This document shows positions 11,668 through 21,095 of a stretch of DNA of 64,000 nt, piece by piece. The position numbers and the translations under genes were made by a program. The stretch lies in the NCBI GenBank assembly GCA_963971575.1, contig OZ020611.1, positions 179,430,071 to 179,494,070 of the forward strand. Direction: 5' to 3'. The stretch is from Liopterus haemorrhoidalis (lineage: Eukaryota; Arthropoda; Insecta; Coleoptera; Dytiscidae). The stretch's first letter is position 1. Each line of letters begins with the position of its first letter. Under the pieces are notes generated by a model. The model searched no databases. It saw only the letters and a list, made by a program, of their open reading frames with translations, and was not told the origin of the DNA.

Positions 11668-12536
11668 TTTATTTATTTATTTATTTAATACGTCTGTCCC
11701 AACAGCATAGCCAAAATTGGACAGGAACATAATTAACAATATTAAGACTTAAAAATTAAAAACTAAAAAACATAACAAAAATGATACACAAAAATGAATA
11801 AATTTATAGAACTTTATCTGAAAATTATTAGAATTATTAGAACAGTTCAATTTTTGTATTTTGCTCATAATATGAACACGTCCTGTTCAATGGGGATTTC
11901 AGGAATCGATTGGTATGTCCCTGGGGAAGATAAAAAAGTGAGGAATGCCTTGTACCGAAAGATGGGATGTGGAAATTTAATTGTTGAAAGGAAAGTGGAT
12001 CGTCAATTAGATTTGATGCTAATTTTTTAAGATAGTTTGTGGAGCTTAACTCGCGGCGCTCACTTAAAGATTTGGTTGAAAAAATATTAAGAAGGGTACT
12101 ATATGAGAGATCGAAAGGGGGGTAGGATCACATAACTTTAAAGTAGATGAACTTTAAAAAATTATGTTGCACTTTTTCAGTGGCATTCTTTTGAATCTCA
12201 TAAATGGAATCCCATATTATTGAACAATATTCAATTTTAGAGCGAATGAAAGCATAATAAAGTGTGAAGATAACGTTTATATTCGAAAAAGTGCGTGAAT
12301 TCCTGATAATAAATCCTAGCATTTTATAGGACGAAGAACAAATCGTATCTATATGCGAGTTGAAAGTAAGTCTACTATCAAACTCGATGCCCAGATCCCG
12401 GGTACTTTCGCAACGAGTAAGCAACTGATTAAGTATCGAATAGGAGAAAATAGTGGGTGCTACATTTTCGTGTAAATGTCAGAATTTTGCATTTAGAAAG
12501 ATTGAGGTTAAGTTTGTTTAAGGAGGTGTTAATAAA
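11668..12536 (-). mobile_element. 5'-truncated CR1/Jockey-like LINE nested in the DINE-1-like repeat
   Basis: Minus-strand element with an ATAAA-type 3' tail (the tttatttatttatttattt run at 11668-11690), typical of CR1/Jockey-related LINEs that end in short tandem repeats. The coding remnant lies at 11837-12535 and the 3' untranslated part at about 11690-11836. The 5' end is truncated within the reverse transcriptase, as is usual for incomplete target-primed insertion. No obvious target duplication was identified because the flanks are AT-rich. Confidence 0.65.
11837..12535 (-). pseudogene. CR1/Jockey-like LINE reverse transcriptase C-terminus
   Basis: The C-terminal third of a non-LTR reverse transcriptase. 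In order on the minus strand: LNLSKCKILTFTRK (thumb-side motif, 12440-12535), then after a frameshift near 12425 TRDLGIEFDSRLTFNSHI, YKMLGFIIRNS, and IRSKIEYCSIIW in a 98-codon open run (12128-12424). After an in-frame TGA there is a further readable run with LSERRELSS, LIDDPLSFQQLNFHIPSFG and TNRFLKSPLNRTC, ending at a TAA at 11837. This motif order is that of CR1/Jockey-group pol C-termini. One frameshift and at least one internal stop make it non-functional. The N-terminal reverse transcriptase and the endonuclease are missing. Confidence 0.75.
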
Positions 12537-12730
12537 AAATTGTTAACAGCTGAGAATCAAGTCACCTTCTTTAGGAGCTTGCTTTCATAAACTCGATCAT
12601 TAGGCGGAGCACCTATCGTTATACGTTTTAGTATTAAGGTATCAAAGAGAAATAAATCATTTATAGTAGTAGAATACTTATAAATCAAATAGCACATTGT
12701 TAATAGTGATAAATATGTTTCTGAAATTTA

Positions 12731-12999
12731 AAAAAACAACGAAGGATAACAGGACTATATTTTGCTGCGGAAGCCAAACACCTCTGCTGAACGTGATTTA
12801 TGTCAGCAGTATCACTCCGCCAATGTGACTTAATAGTCACTGTTGAGCGTTCGAAGACTTTCACTTTATAAACAGAATTGTTGATTTGTTAAATCTAAAT
12901 CAATATATATTTATCATTTTCTGTCATTTGTGAGTGGTCGAATAATAAAATGAACTTAAATCTTTATAATGAACGTATATTTAATATGAACCCGCTATA
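12731..12999. other. Unidentified 270-bp insert in the DINE-1-like repeat
   Basis: Sequence present here but absent at the equivalent point of family-A copy 1 (between about 3755 and 3760). It has no readable protein and no clear inverted ends. Confidence 0.4.
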
Positions 13000-13105
13000 T
13001 AAGCCATTTATTAATATATTTCGAAATTAATTTAATGAAGACTTAGATACGAAGTAAACGCAGAAAAAACCGCTAGGATTTTTTCATTTATATTTTCTTA
13101 TGACG

Positions 13106-13400
13106 TAGCCAAACGGCTGAACATAGAAGTTGAAATTTGGCATGCTTAAACCTTTCTTTGACCTACATGCAGGAAAAATATTGAGAGCCTAAAACAAGCA
13201 CATCAGGAAATAGATATAAATGAATATGTATTTAATGAAAAAATAAATATATTTTTAAAAATATTGAGTGGGGTATCAAATGAAACCTCTTAATGCGTGG
13301 ATAAACAAGCATATTTTTATTTTTGTAATTTTTTTTTATGGGATTTTCGCCAAAAATGTGTCAGAAAACTTTTCTTCCCCACCAAAGATTATATTCAAAT
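13106..13400 (+). mobile_element. DINE-1-like repeat, family A copy 3 (partial)
   Basis: Starts with gtagccaaacggctgaacat and continues through the family block gggtatcaaatgaaacctct to about 13400. It lacks both the 5' tip with microsatellite and the 3' half. It may be a fragment joined to copy 2. Confidence 0.6.
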
Positions 13401-13837
13401 TCTAGCTGGATAAGGTCATCTTGCCGTAATTTATATAAGCTTCGTCTAAATGATGTAAACCGCATTAATTTATTATTAACACATTTTAATTTCTGACATT
13501 TTTTGTCTATACTACTGCCTGTTAGTTATCTATTTTAGAATATAAAAATTGATGTGAAGTGTGAATATTCACACATTTCAGGGTTTCGCAGGTATATAAT
13601 AAGTGAAGGCGGTATGCTGAGTGTGTAGGACAAATTTTACTTTGTAGTAATCACGGCAAAATGAACGATATTTTTAAAATAATTTATCGTCAGTTAATCA
13701 TATAATAAGATAATTATTAAATTTACGCTCTTAAAAATTAAATACAACATTTGTCAAAATATAACTAGAATTTTGACAAAATAATTCCTACATAATAAAA
13801 ATGCAAAAAAAAAAACAGAAAAAATAAAATTCACTCA

Positions 13838-13920
13838 GTACTCGAACTCGAAACCCTTCGTTCACCAGCGAGTTTTAGCTTACGACACCAGTGCTCTAAC
13901 CAATAACGCCATCGTACGCC
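13838..13920 (-). repeat. tRNA-like (SINE-type) module inside the DINE-1-like repeat
   Basis: Minus strand: an A-box-like stretch ttggttagagcactgg and a B-box-like stretch gggtttcgagttcgagta about 35 nt apart. The flanking arms do not fold into a proper tRNA, so it is not a tRNA gene. An equivalent module sits at the same distance from the 5' end in the copy at 50081-51171. Confidence 0.55.
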
Positions 13921-14401
13921 TTGCATGTGAGTGTACGTCTTACATTGGTATAACTTTTATACTTTGTGAACCAAAAACCACAAAAAATGCGTTATTTTCC
14001 GAAAACATAATCTGATCAAAAATTCCTGTTGTACTATTTCGGTTCACACCAATATACATTACTTAGAATTTTTTTAGATTTTTAGTTTAAACCATCTGGG
14101 CTACAGGGTGTGGGACAAAAATTTTTTTGCACAATTTTGGCAAAAATCTCATCAAAATAATTTATTTTTCAAAAATAAAATTTTGATCGTTAATCCACGT
14201 ACTAAGGGCTTTCATTTGATACCCTACTCATAATTTAAAAAAAATATTTTTGTTTTCGATGAGCACATATTTGTTTATATTTTTAGGGGGGTATGTTTTT
14301 TAGATGTTTTAGTATTTTTCCTATGTGCGGGTCAAAAAGTTGTATAAGCATGCAAAATTTCAACTCTCTAGGTTTAGCCGTTTGGCTACAATTTTTACCG
14401 A

Positions 14402-14402
<1 letters not shown>

Positions 14403-14443
<41 letters not shown>
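14403..14443. repeat. (CAGA)n microsatellite
   Basis: About ten CAGA units, the minus-strand form of the (TCTG)n tract in the family-A repeat. It generates the spurious Cys-Leu-Ser-Val repeat frame on the minus strand. Confidence 0.95.
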
Positions 14444-14495
14444 GATAAAATGACGGTATAAGGGTTTTTTGGTCATACCTACAAAACCCTAAAAA

Positions 14496-15269
14496 TGTAA
14501 AAACCATAGTAGAAGCTATGTGTTGGCCACATGCATTTATATTACATGCAACTAAGTATTCTGTTATTATATTTATTATTTCATAAATACCTAATTAAAT
14601 TTGCGTAATATAGAATTACATCGACGCTTAAGTGTTATTATAAGATTGTATTGACAGGTGAATGATTTATTGTAATTATTTATAGTTAGTGGCTAAAAAT
14701 TCAGTCTATTTACATATTGTTGTTGAAATATGTTTTTAAATTCATTCTGGGTAATTATAACATTGCATCACCTACATACATACATGCTAATGTTAAATCT
14801 CTATTTATTTTTTATTAGCAGACACACCCTGCTCGGGAGAAAATAACAATTTATCAAATATATTTTAATTCGGAAAAATAAATGATTGTTGCACAATCAA
14901 AAAATTCACATTATTTCAATGATGGGTTAAATGCCAACATACGTTACCTTCGATTTTTAGTTAGATTTAATTTAAGAACGTTTAATTTATCAAAATAGTT
15001 TTATGCAGGGTTTTAGCAATTTACGTTCTCTCATCAATTGGTACGTGTAACGTGTAAACAGCACTCATTCGGCAGTAACAATATTTTTACTTTTAATGGT
15101 TTTATTGTTGCTTAGGCGGAAATACAAACAATATTAATATGTTTCAAATTATATTATAATAATTTTAATTCTGCATTTTTATAAAATGTTTTTTTTTTTA
15201 AAGTAACTGTAACAATGTTTAACAATATTTATTTATTTTATGCAATTTATTATATTAAACCTATACTTA
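14496..15269. other. Unassigned AT-rich stretch
   Basis: No supported feature. Confidence 0.5.
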
Positions 15270-15400
15270 TTTCTAGGGTTTGATAATGGTTTAGATCAAA
15301 CTGAAACTAGCAAGCAAATAATAAAATCATTTTAAATATTTGACTAACTGCGCTTTTATATATCGACCGAAACCCAAGAAAACACCTATATATTTATAAT
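15270..15400. repeat. Dispersed repeat D, copy 1
   Basis: The stretch from gggtttgataatggtttaga to cgaccgaaacccaagaaaac has a clear second copy at 36505-36645 in the same orientation (ggttttgataatggttcaga to cgcccgaaacccaataaaac), with matching spacing. No coding content; class unknown. Confidence 0.6.
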
Positions 15401-16095
15401 TATTTAATTTGAATATTTAATTCGTAAATTGTTGTTAAATATTTATTTTTTTTATCTTAATGCTACATTAACTCTTACTTAAAATGTACCTCATAAAATT
15501 TGAGTAAAATAATCGTTCTTGAGTTTTATAAATACCATAAATACTTTATTTACCTACTTATGAAACAATGTAGGTAAATATTTTTTCATTTTTTATTTTA
15601 AATACCTAATATTAATTAATTTATTTTTCATGAATTTTATTGGTTATTTTTAAGTAAAGGGCGGATTCAACTCGGGTGAATTCCCTGATTATTGCAAAGC
15701 AGCTACCGCCTAAACAACCGCTTCAGTCTGAATCTGGACGTCGGACAGGACGGACGTATCAAGTTGGGCGTATACTATGCTTTGCTAGAAATTTAGTTGG
15801 TTAGTATGAAACAGGATTTTATGAATGTTGGACGTATGAAAAAATTGCAATTGAAAATATTGTAATTTCAGATAAAAAACATTTTTAATATATTCCATAG
15901 TAAACCTGAATACAAATTATTAATAAATTATTTATTTACGATAAAATAAAAATGGTGTACATTTGTACCCCACACTGCAACCAAAGGACACCGTAACGTA
16001 AGGGTTAATGATTAGTGGTACACCACCGGTTCTTTTACGTAAAACCGGTTGGAAATCACCGTTATAGAAATATTTATATTTGACGTTCAAATAAA
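15401..16095. other. Unassigned flank of the Gypsy element
   Basis: AT-rich, with a small inverted repeat accggttcttttacgtaaaa/ccggt near 16024-16050. No supported gene. Confidence 0.5.
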
Positions 16096-16099
16096 CGCT

Positions 16100-16324
16100 T
16101 GTAACACGACAAACCAGATCCCGACGCCACTGACCGGCCGAGACTGCGTAGACAGCGCTTACCGGTCATATATGTGTAGCAGTACCGCGTGTGTTACCTC
16201 AGAGTACAGACGAACTGTAAAACTTTTGTGTGTTTTGATCAATTTTGTACATGTTTTCACTATGGTTGTAATTGTTTTGGCTTAAATAATAAATTAACAT
16301 CTCTTGCAATAAAGTCTTGTTATA
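16100..16324 (+). repeat. 5' LTR of the Gypsy element
   Basis: 225 bp, TGTAAC to GTTATA. An AATAAA lies near its end (tgcaataaagtc, about 16305-16316). Identical to the 3' LTR except one base near 16171. Confidence 0.97.
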
Positions 16325-16326
16325 AG

Positions 16327-16343
16327 TGGCAGCCCAACGTGAC
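16327..16343 (+). other. Primer-binding site, tRNA-Lys-like
   Basis: tggcagcccaacgtgac begins two bases after the 5' LTR. It matches the complement of a tRNA-Lys 3' end (TGGCGCCCAACGTG) apart from one extra A. The tRNA identity is inferred from memory of the family consensus. Confidence 0.65.
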
Positions 16344-16546
16344 GCCTAGAACAGTTTTCAAACCAGTGTAACAGTGTTAACATGAACGAGCGGCCATTTT
16401 GTGTTCGCTTGCTCTGCTTGTAAACAACGGGTGCCTGTACAGGGCCGGACTCAGTGACAATTGTGCGGTGAATTTGTGCGATACGTGTGTCCGAAATTTA
16501 CCAGATTCCGATTTGTTACTGCAACCCTGCATATTTCATTGTAAAG

Positions 16547-19500
16547 ATGTCGCAAACCACGTCTGCCGTTACGCTTACAGACGAACAGTTACAAACGCTC
16601 ATAACGCGTTTAACGGGAACTGAAAGGCCTGTTCAAGATGAAAAGGTTACGGTTTCACAATTTACAATTGCTGGAAACTTCTCCAAGTGTACTACGCGCT
16701 TCAATGGAGACAAGTCGTCAGATGTAGACGCTTTTTTGGACGCAATCCTAGTGTACAAGGATTGTACGTGTGTGAGTGATGAGAATGCACTCCGTGGCAT
16801 CCCTATGCTATTGGAAGGCACAGCAGCTACATGGTGGAAGGGTGTGAAGGACAGCATCCTCGACTGGGACAGTGCAGTGACCGCGTTTCGCGATGCCTTT
16901 TCGCGCAGACTACCGGCTCACCTAGTGTATAGAGAAATTTTCTCTCGCGAACAGAAAGACGATGAAAGTTGTGAACTTTTTGTGTGTCATGTGCGTGCGT
17001 TATTCGCGCAACTGCCGTACGTGTTGCCAGAACGTGTGCAATTAGACATTGTTTACGGACTTCTCAATCGGAAAATACGGAAAAGACTCCCGTGTAGTGA
17101 CTTTGACTCTTTTAAAACAATGCTAAAGCGCGTCAAGGACATTGAGAATTCACAACGTGAAAGTTCGGTACGCGGTGATGAACAGAAAAGCTTCACCGAT
17201 AAGAAAGATACGAAACTACGTCCGCGATGTAATTTTTGCAAGAACTTCGGACATTCTGAACCAGAGTGTAGGAAGAAGGCCCAAAATAAGGAAATAACGC
17301 CGTCTACCCCAGTGCGAACCGCTTCTGAAACGAAGTCGCGTCTAGAATGTTATGGGTGTGGTAAACTAGGCCACATACGCAGCCAATGCCCTAGTTACAC
17401 CCCAGCTGCGAAAACCAACGTCCAACCAATAAAAAACGAGACATCGTCGTCAGCAGAATTTCTGTCTGCAGGTCTCGCGCTCGACAACAAAGTGTGTCGC
17501 CCCATGATTCCTGTCATGATAATGGGAAAACGAGGCAGAGTGTGCCTTGATACAGGATGCAGATGCAGTATAGCTGGAGCGCAGCTATACCAGATCCTGA
17601 TGGACCAAGAGTGTCCATATTCGGAGATGAACCTGGAAATGAGGTTGGCTGATGGAAAAGCTCGCCATGTCCACGCACGAGTTTTCACGGTTGACATTCA
17701 GGTTGCCGAACATACAATCCCCTCAAAGGTGATTGCAATTCCGGAACATACAGAATCTCGCACGCTACTTGGCGTCGACTTCCTGCAAACCGCCGGAATA
17801 ATTCTGGACATCGCTAAGAACGAGTGGTTCTTCACAAACGAGCCAGGAAATCGATTCGTGTTCGAGGGAGAGGATCCGTGCCCAGCCGAACCAATCGCAA
17901 CAGTTGAAGCCACCTTGAGAGATGACGAAGGTGCAAGCCTCAGCGAGGAAGAGAAATCTCGCCTTGCTGCCCTGCTCACGCAGTATGATGACGTGTTCTC
18001 TACAAGTAAGGAACCAACGCCGTATGCGGAACACGCAATACGTCTTTCCGACGATACCCCGATAGCTGTACCCCCGTACAGACTGTCGCCACAGAAGAAG
18101 GAGTTCCTACAGCAGGAGCTGGAGAAGATGCTGGCTGACGAAGTCATAGAAGAGTGTGACTCGCCCTACGCCGCACCAGTCGTCCTTGTTCCAAAGAAGG
18201 ATGGCCAGTACAGAGTCTGTGTAGACTACAGAGGTCTGAATGCAGTGACTATTCCAGACAGATACCCTCTGCCCCGTGTGGATGACCTTCTGCACGCCGC
18301 GAAGAAAACGTTGTACATGACAACGCTTGACCTTAGGTCCGGATATTGGCAAGTAGCCGTGAAGGAAGCTGATAGAGACAAGACAGCTTTCATCACCCCC
18401 TTCGGAAGCTACCGCTTCAAGCGCCTACCATTTGGCCTACGAAACGCTCCGTCGACCTTCCAGAGGTTGATCGATCGACTTCGCTCCGGTATCCGTGATG
18501 TGCTAATGCTAGCATACATTGATGATCTAATCATCTTGTCGACCAGTTATGATGAACACCTCGAAGATCTCCGAAGAGTTTTCGAGCGCCTTCGGCTGTA
18601 CAAGCTGCATGTGAATCGAGCCAAGTGCAGGTTCGTTTCATCAGAGGTAAAGTACCTCGGTCACTTGATCACTCCAGAAGGTATCAAGCCAGACCCAGAG
18701 AAGATCGCCGCCATAACCAACATGCCTGCCCCGCAGAATGTCAAACAGTTGCTGACGTTTTTGCAAACTGGATCCTGGTTCAGACGATTTGTGCCAGGTT
18801 ACTCAGGCGTTGCCAAGCCGCTCAGCGATCTAACGAGAAAAGACGCCCCATGGAGGTGGGGCCCTGAACAAAACACCGCCTTCAATGAATTGAAGCGACT
18901 ACTGACCACGACGCCTGTATTAGCGCAAGTAGACAGTACATTGCCGTATGTATTGCGCACCGACGCAAGTTCTTATGCGTTAGGAGCAGTTCTACTCCAG
19001 GGGGAGCATCCTAACCAGAGACCAGTAGAGTACGCAAGTAGATTGCTTACAGCACCTGAACGCAACTACAGTACGACAGAGAGAGAGGCTCTAGCTGTAG
19101 TTTGGGCCACCAACAAGTTTAGAGGATACCTAGAAGGTGCGCCTGTAACAGTAATTACGGACCATCAGCCCCTACGCTGGCTGATGTCTCTCAAGTCGCC
19201 TAGTGGACGCCTAGCCAGGTGGGCCCTAGCACTGCAACCATATGAGCTAACAGTTGAGTACGCTCCTGGAAGGAGTAATTCTGTAGCAGACACCCTTTCG
19301 AGACCGCCATTGCCTGAGGAGGAAGTCAACATGGTCAGCGTGGACTTGCCGACAACTCCTGCAGAAGAAGTTAGAGAGAAGCAGTTGAACGATCCTGATC
19401 TAGCGAAGATTGTTTATGCTTTCGAGAACGGAGATGACTCTGTCAATCTCGCACGCTGGACTGAGCGAGGATACGTGATGCTTAATGGCGTATTATACAG

Positions 19501-20821
19501 GTACCAACCTGAAAGTGAGAATGAGGAAGCAACACAAGTTGTCCCACGAAGTGAAGTTCCGAAAATCTTGTTCGAATACCATGACTCGCCCACTGCTGGT
19601 CATTATGGAGCCGAGAAGACGCTGCAAAGGATCAGCTCACGGTATTATTGGCCAGGCATGCGCCGAGCAGTTATCGAGCATACCAAAACATGCGTTGAAT
19701 GCCAGCGCTATAAACCTACAAACCTGAAGCCCGCTGGATTCCTACAGACGCCAGTGCAACACCGGCGCTTCGAAGTATTGTCAATGGACTTATTCGGTCC
19801 GTTGCCCGAAACTCCCACAGGGGAGCGATGGATTTTTGCGGTAGAAGACACTGCCACTCGGTGGATCGAGCTATTCGCATTAAAAGCCGCCACTGCAGAT
19901 GCCTGTGCAAGGTGTCTCATAGACGAGGTGATTTTACGATACGGAACACCTCGCCGCGTCATTAGTGATAATGGCGTACAATTCGTTGGAGATGTGATGC
20001 AGAAAGTAGCCCACTGCCTCGGGTTCAACCAGAGTCTAGTTCCTGCCTACCATCCGGAAGCAAACCCGGTGGAACGGAAGAACCGTGATCTGAAGACACA
20101 GTTGGCCATCTTAACCTCCAGCTGCCATACAGAATGGAAGGATCACCTTCCCAGCATAAGATTTGCGATGAATTCTGCTGTGAGTTTGGCCACCGGCTAC
20201 TCACCAGCTTATTTGTGTTTCGGAAGAGAGATCCGGACACCCGATGATGTACAACGTGACCTGCGATCGATCGTAGATAACTCTCCATTCGTGCCGCAGA
20301 TCACGCCTTATCTGAGAACGTTTGCCAATGCGTTAGCGGAAGCCAGGGAAACGCATGAGCGTCAGCAAGACCGCTCCAAGCTGTACGCTGACAAAGGAAG
20401 ACGCACCAGCCCCGATTACAAGGTTGGCGACCAAGTCTTAGTGGAGGTACACGCTCTTAGCCGAGCCGCCCAAGGCTATACGTCAAAGTTCGCTCCCAGG
20501 AGGGACGGACCATACCTGATAACGAAACAGGTATCCCCAAGCACTTATCAAGTTGCTTCGCCAGCCACACCAGGAGAACCCCTCGGTGTGTACCATTCGT
20601 CGGCATTGACGCCTTTTGTCCCTTCCGTACGAGATGACCAAGAGGAGGATTTGCCGCCCGCACCTGTCAAGCCCATCCGGAAACGAGGCCGTCCAAGGAA
20701 GACCGCCTCCAGAGTTCAACAGCCGCCCCAACGACGAGTTAGTGAAACTACAAACGAGGGAGTTTCTGCAGTTTCAAGGGGGAGTGTTGTAACACGACAA
20801 ACCAGATCCCGACGCCACTGA
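16547..20821 (+). CDS. Gag-Pol polyprotein of Ty3/Gypsy retrotransposon
   Basis: 1424 codons without interruption. I chose the ATG at 16547 (aaagATGt, purine at -3) because the in-frame ATG 20 codons upstream adds a peptide unlike Gag. Domains (residues from 16547): Gag with two CCHC zinc knuckles at about 228-241 and 268-281; aspartic protease with LDTGCRCSIAG (DTG 335-337); reverse transcriptase with VDYRGLNAVT, FGLRNAPSTFQ and YIDD at 657-660; RNase H with TDASSYALGAVL (Asp806) and TDHQPL; integrase with zinc-finger residues His1012, His1019, Cys1049, Cys1052 and catalytic Asp1081, Asp1141, Glu1176 (D-59-D-34-E). A GPY module follows (1321-1323), then an AT-hook-like RGRPRK at 1380-1385. 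Gag and Pol share one frame, so no frameshift is needed. The last 10 or so residues are read from the 3' LTR. It makes the structural protein, matures it, copies RNA to DNA and integrates it. Probably functional. Confidence 0.97.
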   Translation: MSQTTSAVTLTDEQLQTLITRLTGTERPVQDEKVTVSQFTIAGNFSKCTTRFNGDKSSDVDAFLDAILVYKDCTCVSDENALRGIPMLLEGTAATWWKGVKDSILDWDSAVTAFRDAFSRRLPAHLVYREIFSREQKDDESCELFVCHVRALFAQLPYVLPERVQLDIVYGLLNRKIRKRLPCSDFDSFKTMLKRVKDIENSQRESSVRGDEQKSFTDKKDTKLRPRCNFCKNFGHSEPECRKKAQNKEITPSTPVRTASETKSRLECYGCGKLGHIRSQCPSYTPAAKTNVQPIKNETSSSAEFLSAGLALDNKVCRPMIPVMIMGKRGRVCLDTGCRCSIAGAQLYQILMDQECPYSEMNLEMRLADGKARHVHARVFTVDIQVAEHTIPSKVIAIPEHTESRTLLGVDFLQTAGIILDIAKNEWFFTNEPGNRFVFEGEDPCPAEPIATVEATLRDDEGASLSEEEKSRLAALLTQYDDVFSTSKEPTPYAEHAIRLSDDTPIAVPPYRLSPQKKEFLQQELEKMLADEVIEECDSPYAAPVVLVPKKDGQYRVCVDYRGLNAVTIPDRYPLPRVDDLLHAAKKTLYMTTLDLRSGYWQVAVKEADRDKTAFITPFGSYRFKRLPFGLRNAPSTFQRLIDRLRSGIRDVLMLAYIDDLIILSTSYDEHLEDLRRVFERLRLYKLHVNRAKCRFVSSEVKYLGHLITPEGIKPDPEKIAAITNMPAPQNVKQLLTFLQTGSWFRRFVPGYSGVAKPLSDLTRKDAPWRWGPEQNTAFNELKRLLTTTPVLAQVDSTLPYVLRTDASSYALGAVLLQGEHPNQRPVEYASRLLTAPERNYSTTEREALAVVWATNKFRGYLEGAPVTVITDHQPLRWLMSLKSPSGRLARWALALQPYELTVEYAPGRSNSVADTLSRPPLPEEEVNMVSVDLPTTPAEEVREKQLNDPDLAKIVYAFENGDDSVNLARWTERGYVMLNGVLYRYQPESENEEATQVVPRSEVPKILFEYHDSPTAGHYGAEKTLQRISSRYYWPGMRRAVIEHTKTCVECQRYKPTNLKPAGFLQTPVQHRRFEVLSMDLFGPLPETPTGERWIFAVEDTATRWIELFALKAATADACARCLIDEVILRYGTPRRVISDNGVQFVGDVMQKVAHCLGFNQSLVPAYHPEANPVERKNRDLKTQLAILTSSCHTEWKDHLPSIRFAMNSAVSLATGYSPAYLCFGREIRTPDDVQRDLRSIVDNSPFVPQITPYLRTFANALAEARETHERQQDRSKLYADKGRRTSPDYKVGDQVLVEVHALSRAAQGYTSKFAPRRDGPYLITKQVSPSTYQVASPATPGEPLGVYHSSALTPFVPSVRDDQEEDLPPAPVKPIRKRGRPRKTASRVQQPPQRRVSETTNEGVSAVSRGSVVTRQTRSRRH
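20775..20787 (+). other. Polypurine tract
   Basis: caagggggagtgt lies immediately before the 3' LTR and would prime plus-strand DNA synthesis. It is inside the coding frame. Confidence 0.85.
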
Positions 20822-21012
20822 CCGGCCGAGACTGCGTAGACAGCGCTTACCGGTCATATGTGTGTAGCAGTACCGCGTGTGTTACCTCAGAGTACAGACG
20901 AACTGTAAAACTTTTGTGTGTTTTGATCAATTTTGTACATGTTTTCACTATGGTTGTAATTGTTTTGGCTTAAATAATAAATTAACATCTCTTGCAATAA
21001 AGTCTTGTTATA
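20788..21012 (+). repeat. 3' LTR of the Gypsy element
   Basis: 225 bp; the Gag-Pol stop codon (20819-20821) lies 34 bp inside it. Confidence 0.97.
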
Positions 21013-21036
21013 CGCTGAAATTTCAATCTTCAGCAT

Positions 21037-21095
21037 GCCGATCGGAGTAGCGTAGTGGTAAAACACGTACCGGGTTTGATCCTGTTCAGGCATGG
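21037..21095 (+). repeat. tRNA-derived SINE-like sequence
   Basis: An exact RNA polymerase III A-box form tagcgtagtgg (21048-21058) and a B-box gggtttgatcc (21072-21082). They are only 13 nt apart, shorter than in any real tRNA, so the anticodon arm is missing. It begins 25 bp after the Gypsy 3' LTR. It is a SINE head or decayed tRNA pseudogene. Confidence 0.6.

Larger units (their letters stand above)
10811..13105 (+). mobile_element. DINE-1-like repeat, family A copy 2, split by insertions
   Basis: It begins with the family 5' tip (ttttttagggttttatatga), the (TCTG)n microsatellite at 10862-10878, and the conserved block gtaaccaaacggttt onward. It is interrupted at about 11668 by a LINE and resumes at 12537 with aacagctgagaatcaa, exactly the block that follows this junction in copy 1. 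A second, unidentified insert (about 12731-12999) separates it from its last part, catttattaatatatttcga, which again follows copy 1. So the reading order of copy 1 is preserved through two insertions. Confidence 0.65.
13543..14495 (-). mobile_element. DINE-1-like repeat, family A copy 4 (near full length)
   Basis: On the minus strand it begins with tttttagggttttgtaggta (14476-14495), followed by a (CAGA)n/(TCTG)n microsatellite at 14403-14443. Then come the conserved blocks and an internal tRNA-like module (13838-13920). It ends with the inverted motif cctgcgaaaccctgaaa, the stem-loop gtgtgaatattcacac and ttcacatcaatttttA. Asymmetric inverted ends, a (GTCT)n tract near the 5' end and a 3' stem-loop are the described hallmarks of DINE-1/HINE elements, the non-autonomous derivatives of Helentrons. 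It is closest to the copy at 50081-51171. No protein is encoded. Confidence 0.7.
16100..21012 (+). mobile_element. Complete Ty3/Gypsy LTR retrotransposon
   Basis: A 4913-bp element: 225-bp LTRs, primer-binding site, one Gag-Pol frame, polypurine tract. The LTRs begin TGTAAC and end GTTATA and differ at a single position (left ggtcatatatg, right ggtcatatgtg). Flanking CGCT 4-mers (16096-16099, 21013-21016) are the target duplication; if the last A is assigned to the flank, a 5-mer ACGCT also fits. One difference in 225 bp and an open frame of more than 4 kb indicate a recent insertion. There is no env gene. Domain order protease, RT, RNase H, integrase identifies Ty3/Gypsy and excludes Ty1/Copia. 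I do not assign a clade. Confidence 0.97.

Noticed and set aside
14283..14507. Minus frame with Cys-Leu-Ser-Val repeats
   Set aside because: It translates the (CAGA)n microsatellite of a DINE-1-like repeat.
16049..16285. 78-codon frame across the Gypsy 5' LTR
   Set aside because: It begins in the flank and reads LTR sequence; the LTR is non-coding here.
17698..18147. 149-codon open frame antisense to the Gypsy Gag-Pol
   Set aside because: It is a shadow of the real coding strand, with Ser-rich translation and no family signature; several other antisense frames in 16.5-20.7 kb are the same kind of artefact.
20788..21095. A third open frame or env gene downstream of Gag-Pol
   Set aside because: The Gag-Pol stop is inside the 3' LTR, which leaves no room for env.
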